Assembly: GCA_023428515.1 (NCBI GenBank)
Contig: JAEYXI010000583.1
Coordinates: 1-11,866, forward strand
Length of the DNA stretch: 11,866 nucleotides
Direction of reading: 5' to 3'
DNA from: Pseudomonadota bacterium
GTDB lineage: Bacteria > Pseudomonadota > Alphaproteobacteria > Rhizobiales > Rhizobiaceae
How positions within the stretch are numbered: the first letter of the stretch is position 1; the number at the start of each line of letters is the position of its first letter. Positions 7,651 through 11,866 of the stretch are shown here, piece by piece. The notes beneath the pieces were generated by a model. That model worked only from the letters and a program-made list of their open reading frames with translations, made no database searches and was not told the DNA's origin. Made by a program: the position numbers and the translations under genes.

Positions 7651-8040
7651 ATGAACAACCGAAGACCTGTCGTGGCGGTCGTGGACGACGACCCGAGGCT
7701 GCTCGAGTCACTGGAGGATCTCCTGGAGTCCGCCGGCTATGTGGCGCGCAGCTTCCCGTCGGCGAGATCGCTGCTTGCCGGCGGGTTGTCCGAAATCGAC
7801 GTACTCATCACCGACATCGGGATGCCCGGCATGGACGGACTCGAGCTCCGCGACATCGTGATGAAGGTGCGCCCGGCACTGCCGGTGTTTCTGATCACCG
7901 GCCGTCATGAAATCGCAGATCAGGATCGCGCGCAGGGCATCAGCGGGTTCTTCCGCAAGCCCTTCGACGCGAAGCTCCTGCTGGCGGCCGTCGGAGATGC
8001 TTTGCGAGATGCAGAAAATGGAGGTGAGCATGAGAGATGA
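7651..8040 (+). CDS. Single-domain response regulator (stand-alone receiver)
   Basis: A 129-residue receiver with no output domain. Conserved positions are VDDD at 11-14, the predicted phosphorylated Asp55 in LITDIGMPG, Thr83 in LITGRHE and Lys103 in FFRKPF. All catalytic residues are present, so it should be phosphorylatable. Where the two neighbouring regulators have GHGDIP, this protein has GRHEIA, marking it as a different branch. It starts 2 nt after the stop of regulator 1, with a GGAGG inside the end of that gene, and its own end overlaps regulator 2 by 11 nt. A role as phosphate sink, phosphorelay shuttle or allosteric modulator of the kinase is inferred from the architecture and position; none can be chosen from sequence. 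Confidence 0.93.
   Translation: MNNRRPVVAVVDDDPRLLESLEDLLESAGYVARSFPSARSLLAGGLSEIDVLITDIGMPGMDGLELRDIVMKVRPALPVFLITGRHEIADQDRAQGISGFFRKPFDAKLLLAAVGDALRDAENGGEHER
8020..8027 (+). promoter_or_regulatory. Strong ribosome binding site for regulator 2, inside the receiver gene
   Basis: GGAGGTGA is an 8-nt perfect complement to the 3' end of 16S rRNA, 2 nt before the ATG at 8030. It decides the start and places it inside the end of the preceding gene, so regulator 2 may be translated strongly and coupled to it. Confidence 0.8.
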
Positions 8041-8722
8041 CCAACCGCTCTTGCGGAGATCGGCATCATTGCCGCCGCAGGTGAATAGCGAAGCCGAGCC
8101 GCCGCTCGTCATTATCGTCGACGACGACGTGGCGGTCAGGGAGGGCCTGTCCGAACTCATTCTGTCGGCCGGCTTTCGGCCGGCGAGCTTTGCTTCGACG
8201 GGCGAATTGCTCGAGGCCGACGTGCTGGATGACCCCGGCTGCCTCATCCTGGATGTCCGCATGCCGGGAGCGAGCGGTCTCGATCTGCAGCGCTATCTGA
8301 CCGAGACCGGCAGCCCCAAGCCGATCATCTTCCTGACCGGGCATGGCGATATTCCGATGACTGTCCAGGCGATGAAGGCCGGCGCGGTGGACTTCCTCAC
8401 CAAGCCGGTGCGCGACCAGACATTGCTCGATGCTGTGGTCGCGGGCGTCGCCATGGATGCCACAAGGCGCGCCGAAGCTGCTGTTGCCAGGCGTAATCTC
8501 AAGCGCTTGGAGACGCTGACGCCGCGCGAGCGCGAGGTATTGCGCGAGGTGGCGCGCGGACGCCTCAACAAGCAGATCGCCTTCGACCTCGGCATCAGTG
8601 AGGTGACGGTCAAGCTGCACCGCGGCAATGTCATGCGCAAGATGGAGGCCGCTTCCATCGGCGAACTGATCCGCGCATGGGAAACATTGCCCGCGCCGAT
8701 GCGCGGGGTTGGCGTGGCTTGA
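8030..8722 (+). CDS. FixJ-type response regulator 2 (receiver + LuxR/GerE HTH)
   Basis: A 230-residue regulator paralogous to the one starting at 7007. An N-terminal tail of about 24 residues precedes the receiver, which has VDDD at 30-33, the predicted phosphorylated Asp75 in LILDVRMPG, Thr103 in FLTGHGD and Lys125 in FLTKPV. The LuxR/GerE domain (about 160-220) contains LTPREREVL, NKQIAFDLGISEVTV and MRKMEAAS. Both regulators share CLILDV, GLDLQR, TGHGDIP and GAVDFLTKP. At DNA level the 23 nt at 8516-8538 repeat 7433-7455 exactly, so the pair arose by gene duplication. It overlaps the upstream receiver gene by 11 nt and is the last gene of the operon. The start is chosen by the strong GGAGGTGA; an earlier in-frame ATG at 7907 would give a low-complexity tail read out of frame through the receiver gene. 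Confidence 0.95.
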   Translation: MRDDQPLLRRSASLPPQVNSEAEPPLVIIVDDDVAVREGLSELILSAGFRPASFASTGELLEADVLDDPGCLILDVRMPGASGLDLQRYLTETGSPKPIIFLTGHGDIPMTVQAMKAGAVDFLTKPVRDQTLLDAVVAGVAMDATRRAEAAVARRNLKRLETLTPREREVLREVARGRLNKQIAFDLGISEVTVKLHRGNVMRKMEAASIGELIRAWETLPAPMRGVGVA

Positions 8723-8751
8723 CCTGAGCTTGAAACTGGGGCCTCAACGCT

Positions 8752-8776
8752 GCCGGTGCGAACATCTCGCGTCGGC
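8752..8776 (+). terminator. Stem-loop in convergent gap after the two-component operon
   Basis: GCCGGTGCG / CGCGTCGGC with a 7-nt loop forms a 9-bp stem including two G-U pairs in plus-strand RNA. In minus-strand RNA those two pairs become A-C mismatches, so the structure favours ending the plus-strand operon. There is no T-run. It sits 29 nt after the stop of regulator 2 and 5 nt from the stop of the convergent HD-domain gene. Confidence 0.4.
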
Positions 8777-8781
8777 CGCAG

Positions 8782-9468
8782 TCACTCCGCGAAAGGCGCG
8801 TTCGACACGAGATCGTCGGAAGAGGGAACTCGCGCCCGGTATCCGAACACGTACCGTTCTCCGAAATCCCGGATGAAATTGTCGTAGGTCGTCTCGGGCC
8901 TGGTTTCGGCGATGTGGCAGAAGCAGCGCACCATGCGCCGCTTCATCTCCAGTCGTGGGAATTCCTCGACGATCCTGGCGATGTCCTCGGCCGGAACAAG
9001 CTCGTATTGCAGGCCGACCACGTCGAGGCAGATGCCAGCGGTGCAGAGCGCCACCTCCGCCTCCTTGTAGAGGCCGATCGAAGGCGTCGAGTTGAGGGCG
9101 ACACTGTCCCAGATCAGTTGGGCTCGACGTTCATCAACGCCGCCCTGGCTGGCAAAGGTTCGCGCCAGATCCGCTCCCTCGACTTCAAAGCGACGCGGGC
9201 CGTCAAAGCGTTCGTTGAGCGTGATGTCGTGCAGCAGCGTTCCAACGGCGACGACTTCCGCGTCGTGTTCGATGCCCTGGAGCTGCCCGAGTCGCGTCGC
9301 AAACAGCCATGAGCGGACGACATGGTTGAACAGGTAGGGCTCGCAGTCCCGGCGCGCATAGTCGAGCGCTTTCTGCACGAGCGGCGTGTCGGGAACCGAA
9401 ACGCCGGCAAGCATCCGTCCGCCTGTTACGTCCACGGCGCTTTCGGCAGGTTTTATCCAGGCAGTCAT
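8782..9468 (-). CDS. HD-domain metal-dependent hydrolase, cyanamide-hydratase-like
   Basis: A 228-residue HD-domain protein. Visible metal-site candidates are His49 (YLFNHVVRS), the His80-Asp81 pair (TLLHDITL) and Asp149 (AGICLDVVG). FEVEGADLARTF at 94-105 and the overall layout recall the cyanamide hydratase-like (Ddi2-type) HD proteins rather than cyclic-di-GMP or (p)ppGpp hydrolases. At 123-127 the protein reads VALNS, where I remember ALHT or ALHS in relatives, so one usual histidine may be replaced by Asn126. The substrate is unknown. The ATG overlaps the stop of the upstream dehydrogenase as ATGA (9465-9468), which both chooses this start over a longer reading to 9549 and indicates translational coupling. 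It is the last gene of the GST-SDR-HD operon and converges on the two-component operon. Confidence 0.88.
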   Translation of the reverse strand: MTAWIKPAESAVDVTGGRMLAGVSVPDTPLVQKALDYARRDCEPYLFNHVVRSWLFATRLGQLQGIEHDAEVVAVGTLLHDITLNERFDGPRRFEVEGADLARTFASQGGVDERRAQLIWDSVALNSTPSIGLYKEAEVALCTAGICLDVVGLQYELVPAEDIARIVEEFPRLEMKRRMVRCFCHIAETRPETTYDNFIRDFGERYVFGYRARVPSSDDLVSNAPFAE

Positions 9469-10217
9469 GTCAGGCCGAGGCCTCCATCTATGGCGATAAC
9501 CTGTCCGGTCACCCACTCTGCAGCTGGATCGGCCAGATGCACGACCCACCGGGCCACGTCATCCGGACTGCCGCGCCGCTTGAGCGGTATCTGCTCGCGC
9601 TCCGCCTCCTCGATGACGGCGGCATGCTCCGGAGAGAGGCCCATCATGCCCGTCAGAGCTCCGGATTCGGTCGGCCCGGCGGCGACCGCGTTGACCCGTA
9701 TGCCCTGCGGCGCAAGCTCGAGCGCCCAGCAGCGGGTGAGATGCTCCAGCGCCGCCTTGCTGGCGGCGTAATGCGAGAGGCCCGCCCCGGGCTTGTGGCC
9801 GAAAGTGCTCGATATGTTGACGACGGCTCCCTTCGCCGCTTCCAGATACGGAAGCGCCGCCGCGGTCAGCAGGCTTGGACCGACCACGTTCACGGCGAAG
9901 ATGTCGTTGATCTTCGCGGCCGTAGCTTCGCTCAGGGGAAGGAGAGCGCCGGCGCCTGCATTGTTGACCAGCACGTCCACCCGGCCCCACGCGTCGATGG
10001 CCTTGGCGACAGTACGGGGCGCATCATCCGGGTTCGCGGCGTCGGCGACGACGCTGACGATATTCGGATGCGCGGCAGCCGTCTCCGCCAGCAGCGCCTG
10101 CCGGCGTCCGGTGACGACGACTTTCGCACCTTGGTTTGCAAAGCTCAGCGCGGCGGCTCGGCCTATGCCGGAGCTTCCGCCGGTGACGACGACCACCTTA
10201 TCGTCAAACGCTGGCAT
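9465..10217 (-). CDS. Short-chain dehydrogenase/reductase (SDR), classical type
   Basis: A 250-residue classical SDR. It has the nucleotide-binding motif TGGSSGIG at 12-19, NNAG at 85-88, the catalytic serine in NISS (Ser136/137), the Tyr150-x3-Lys154 active site in YAASK, and a C-terminal GQVIAIDGG typical of FabG-like members. The basic pair in VTGRR (Arg38-Arg39) after the second strand suggests NADP(H) preference; that is an inference. The substrate cannot be named. It sits between the GST gene, which it overlaps by 14 nt, and the HD gene, which it overlaps by 4 nt, so all three are probably made together and may act on one compound. A FabG housekeeping role is unlikely because no fatty acid synthesis gene is nearby. 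Confidence 0.94.
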   Translation of the reverse strand: MPAFDDKVVVVTGGSSGIGRAAALSFANQGAKVVVTGRRQALLAETAAAHPNIVSVVADAANPDDAPRTVAKAIDAWGRVDVLVNNAGAGALLPLSEATAAKINDIFAVNVVGPSLLTAAALPYLEAAKGAVVNISSTFGHKPGAGLSHYAASKAALEHLTRCWALELAPQGIRVNAVAAGPTESGALTGMMGLSPEHAAVIEEAEREQIPLKRRGSPDDVARWVVHLADPAAEWVTGQVIAIDGGLGLT

Positions 10218-10848
10218 GATCGCGCTCCTCGCGAACGCGGTGCGCCCGGTCGTCGTTTATCAGCGAGGCCAGCCCCTCCTGGCGCAAGGCGGCCTGTGCC
10301 GCCGGACGGTTCGCCATGCGGCGGCGCAATGCGACGAACGATGAGGGAACGGGAACCTCGAAACGCTCGGCCCACAACAGCATCACGAACAGGTAGAAAT
10401 CCGCGACGCTGGGCGTGTCGCCGAACAGGTAGTCGCCGCCGAGGCTGCCGGACAGTTCGTCCAGCAGCGATGAGATCTTCGCTCTCGCCTCGGTCTTCAG
10501 GGTTTCGTTTCCTGCGTGCCACATCGGCTTGAAGGCGCGGTGCACTTCGGTCGAGATGAAAGCCAGTGCTTCCAGAACGCGCGTGCGGCCGAGATCTCCC
10601 TGGACGCCGAGCTCCGGATATCGTGTGGCGAGCCAGTCGAGGATCGCGATGTTCTCGGTGAGCACTTCTCCGTTGTCCAGCACCAATGCCGGGACATAGC
10701 CCTTGGGCGTCACCGCATTGAAATCGGATCCGGATGCCGTCCTCTTCGTCTTCAGGTTCACGCTTTCGCGCTCGAATGCCGCGTCAACCTCGAGCAGAGC
10801 GATATGATCTGCGAGGCTGCAGGCAAGCGGGCTGTAGTATAGTTTCAT
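10204..10848 (-). CDS. Beta-class-like glutathione S-transferase
   Basis: A 214-residue cytosolic GST close in pattern to E. coli GstA. The N-terminus MKLYYSPLACSLADHIALLE carries Cys10, the cysteine typical of beta-class enzymes. The thioredoxin-fold glutathione site is seen in PKGYVPALVLDNGEVLTE (about 48-65), which includes the cis-Pro VPAL motif and the TE turn. The helical domain has EVHRAFKPMW, matching ELHKGFTPLF of GstA, whose His106 is a glutathione-site residue. It is about 13 residues longer than GstA: the tail (RAHRVREERDHASV) overlaps the start of the SDR gene by 14 nt. AAGGA lies just upstream of the ATG. It is the first gene of the GST-SDR-HD operon, with a role in conjugating or dehalogenating an electrophile or in glutathione-dependent isomerisation; the substrate is unknown. 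Confidence 0.94.
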   Translation of the reverse strand: MKLYYSPLACSLADHIALLEVDAAFERESVNLKTKRTASGSDFNAVTPKGYVPALVLDNGEVLTENIAILDWLATRYPELGVQGDLGRTRVLEALAFISTEVHRAFKPMWHAGNETLKTEARAKISSLLDELSGSLGGDYLFGDTPSVADFYLFVMLLWAERFEVPVPSSFVALRRRMANRPAAQAALRQEGLASLINDDRAHRVREERDHASV

Positions 10849-10873
10849 GTTCCTTGGTCCTTAGGGTGAAGAT

Positions 10874-10889
10874 GTCGCTGCGCCGCGAC
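10874..10889. other. Short inverted repeat between the CBS and GST genes
   Basis: GTCGC-TGCGCC-GCGAC, a 5-bp stem, lies in the 44-nt gap between the CBS gene stop (10893) and the GST start (10848). It is too short and has no T-run, so it is a weak candidate at best. The close spacing leaves open that the CBS gene and the GST-SDR-HD genes share a transcript. Confidence 0.2.
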
Positions 10890-10892
10890 GAA

Positions 10893-11330
10893 TTAGCGGT
10901 AGCCGACGCCGGCAACGTAGTTGACGAGCATGCGCTCCTGCATTTCTTCCTGGTCGAACAGCACTTTCATCGCGTCGCGTATGTCCAGGATGCCGAGCGG
11001 CCTTGCGCCTGCGTCGATCACCGGCAGGTTTTGGAGATTTCGTGCAGCCATCGTTTGCCAGACGTCATAGACGTCATCCTGCGGGCCGCATGACACCATG
11101 GGACTGGTCATCAGGACGGACACCGGCGGCGCCGAGGATGTAGGGCTGCCGAGATGGCGGACGAGATCGGATTTGCTGATGACGCCTTCCGCGCCTCCGC
11201 CGCCGTTGCAAACCACGACGAGGCCGATACCAGGCCGGGAAAGCGATAGGGCGGCGGTCTGGACGGTGGCGTCGAAGCCGATGACGGCAAGTCGCGACGA
11301 TGTCAGCGCATGTAGTTTGTCGATGAGCAT
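10893..11330 (-). CDS. CBS-domain pair protein
   Basis: A 145-residue protein made almost entirely of two CBS domains, about residues 8-62 (ending GVISKSDLVRHL) and 70-125 (VLMTSPMVSCGPQDDV, then NLPVIDAGARPLGILDIRDAM). The GVISKSD and GILDIRD segments are the usual adenosyl-nucleotide-binding strand and helix. A tail EEMQERMLVNYVAGVGYR follows, of a kind I remember from many small rhizobial CBS proteins. CBS pairs bind AMP, ATP, SAM or similar and act as energy or ligand sensors; no catalytic domain is attached, so any partner is separate and unknown. An AAGG lies 8 nt before the ATG. The gene follows the cupin gene after a hairpin and precedes the GST operon by 44 nt. Confidence 0.9.
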   Translation of the reverse strand: MLIDKLHALTSSRLAVIGFDATVQTAALSLSRPGIGLVVVCNGGGGAEGVISKSDLVRHLGSPTSSAPPVSVLMTSPMVSCGPQDDVYDVWQTMAARNLQNLPVIDAGARPLGILDIRDAMKVLFDQEEMQERMLVNYVAGVGYR

Positions 11331-11349
11331 TGCCGATGCCTTGTCTTGC

Positions 11350-11377
11350 CCGCGCCGTCGAACTTGGGACGGCGCGG
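11350..11377 (+). terminator. 10-bp GC stem with T-run on the strand opposite the flanking genes
   Basis: CCGCGCCGTC / GACGGCGCGG with an 8-nt loop, followed after CG by TTTTCTT (11380-11386). This is a good intrinsic terminator shape, but for plus-strand transcription, while both neighbouring genes are on the minus strand. In minus-strand RNA the perfect stem remains, without a T-run, and ends 19 nt before the CBS start codon. It may end cupin transcription weakly, block antisense reading into the cupin gene, or form a leader structure. Confidence 0.55.
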
Positions 11378-11403
11378 CGTTTTCTTGTCCTGGCTCCTCG
11401 ACT

Positions 11404-11835
11404 TCAGTCGTCGAGAGGGATCACCAGTTCGGTTTCGTCGGTATCGACGACGAACACGGCCAGCAGCCGCGCGGGTTCGGTCGCGCTGGCGTTGGCGCTG
11501 ACGCTGTGGCGATCACCGGGAAACTCGGACCAGCTCTCGCCGGCGCGATAGGTGACTTCAGGCCCATTGTTCACCTTGCTCCTGATCGCCCCTTCGAGGA
11601 CCGTCGCGTAGATGAAGGCGGACTTGGGATGGAGATGGGCTGGCGAATTGCCGCCCGGTTCGTAATTCACCAGCACGCCTCTCATGCTCTTGCCCGGCAC
11701 GTTCGGAAGTGGCTGGTCGTAGACGAGCTTCACGTTCTTGGCGATCTCGGCGGCTTTGCTGGCGGCCGAATCTTCGGCCAGCGCCCCTGTCGCGATGAGG
11801 GCGAGGGCTGTGCTGCAAAGAATGGTCTTGATCAT
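11404..11835 (-). CDS. Secreted (periplasmic) cupin-domain protein
   Basis: A 143-residue small cupin with a signal peptide: MIKT, then a hydrophobic core (ILCSTALALIATG) and a probable cleavage after ALA at residue 20. Cupin motif 1 is HLH (His67, His69), followed by FIYATVLEG. The usual glutamate of the HxHx3-4E pattern is not at the expected place. Motif 2 is EFPGDRHSVSAN, with His110 as the third metal-ligand candidate. ARLLAVFVVD forms the last strand. I remember close relatives with the same FIY...VLEG and GESW...PG..H pattern, so the missing glutamate is probably a family trait. Its reaction is unknown; a periplasmic metal-binding cupin of dioxygenase, isomerase or binding type is the most that can be said. 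GGAG lies 9 nt upstream of the ATG. Only 31 nt of upstream sequence is present, so its promoter is outside the window or cut off. Confidence 0.92.
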   Translation of the reverse strand: MIKTILCSTALALIATGALAEDSAASKAAEIAKNVKLVYDQPLPNVPGKSMRGVLVNYEPGGNSPAHLHPKSAFIYATVLEGAIRSKVNNGPEVTYRAGESWSEFPGDRHSVSANASATEPARLLAVFVVDTDETELVIPLDD

Positions 11836-11866
11836 TGTCTTGGCTCCAGTTGAGGATGGTGGTGAT

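Noticed and set aside
2610..8722. The FixL/FixJ oxygen-sensing, nitrogen-fixation pair
   Set aside because: The regulators are FixJ-like in family only. No heme-binding PAS histidine region was recognised, the kinase has MASE1 and PAS_3-type domains, and there are no nif or fix genes nearby.
9537..10532. Plus-strand open frame of 331 codons across the SDR and GST genes
   Set aside because: It is antisense to two proteins with full catalytic motifs, and its translation is low-complexity and arginine-rich.
11098..11853. Plus-strand open frame of 251 codons across the CBS and cupin genes
   Set aside because: It is antisense to two recognisable proteins. The hairpin and T-run at 11350-11386 lie in its middle, which also argues against it being a gene.

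Overview
The window looks like chromosome of a high-GC alphaproteobacterium, most likely of the Rhizobiales (Mesorhizobium/Aminobacter/Phyllobacteriaceae type). This is inferred from the GC-rich codon use, the FixJ-type regulators, the MASE1 multi-PAS kinase and the style of the small enzymes. It is not based on a database search. I recognise no tRNA, rRNA, CRISPR array, insertion sequence or phage gene.

Layout, left to right. (1) A + strand DhaK-DhaL fusion kinase of the dihydroxyacetone/erythrulose kinase family (9-1724). It is followed by a perfect 9-bp stem-loop in the convergent gap with (2) a - strand AhpD-like carboxymuconolactone-decarboxylase-family protein (1783-2310). (3) A 299-bp divergent intergenic region with several small palindromes. 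(4) A + strand two-component cluster (2610-8722). It encodes a 1466-residue membrane sensor kinase (MASE1, seven PAS domains, HisKA-HATPase), a FixJ-type regulator, a stand-alone receiver and a second FixJ-type regulator. The genes overlap or lie 2 nt apart, so they are almost certainly one translationally coupled operon. (5) A convergent gap with a stem-loop. (6) A - strand operon of three overlapping genes, transcribed in the order glutathione S-transferase, short-chain dehydrogenase, HD-domain hydrolase (10848 down to 8782). (7) A - strand CBS-pair protein (10893-11330). (8) A - strand secreted cupin (11404-11835), separated from the CBS gene by a strong hairpin whose T-run faces the opposite strand.

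The centrepiece is the signalling operon. One large kinase appears to serve two paralogous DNA-binding regulators plus one receiver without an output domain, a layout that suggests branched phosphotransfer with a phosphate sink. Its PAS array was built by internal duplication: a two-PAS block recurs at an offset of exactly 1575 nt, on either side of one unrelated PAS domain. The signal and the target genes are not visible. The convergent GST-SDR-HD operon is a second possibly undescribed unit: three enzymes with overlapping reading frames, suggesting coordinated modification and hydrolysis of a small molecule. No link between it and the kinase can be shown from sequence beyond proximity.
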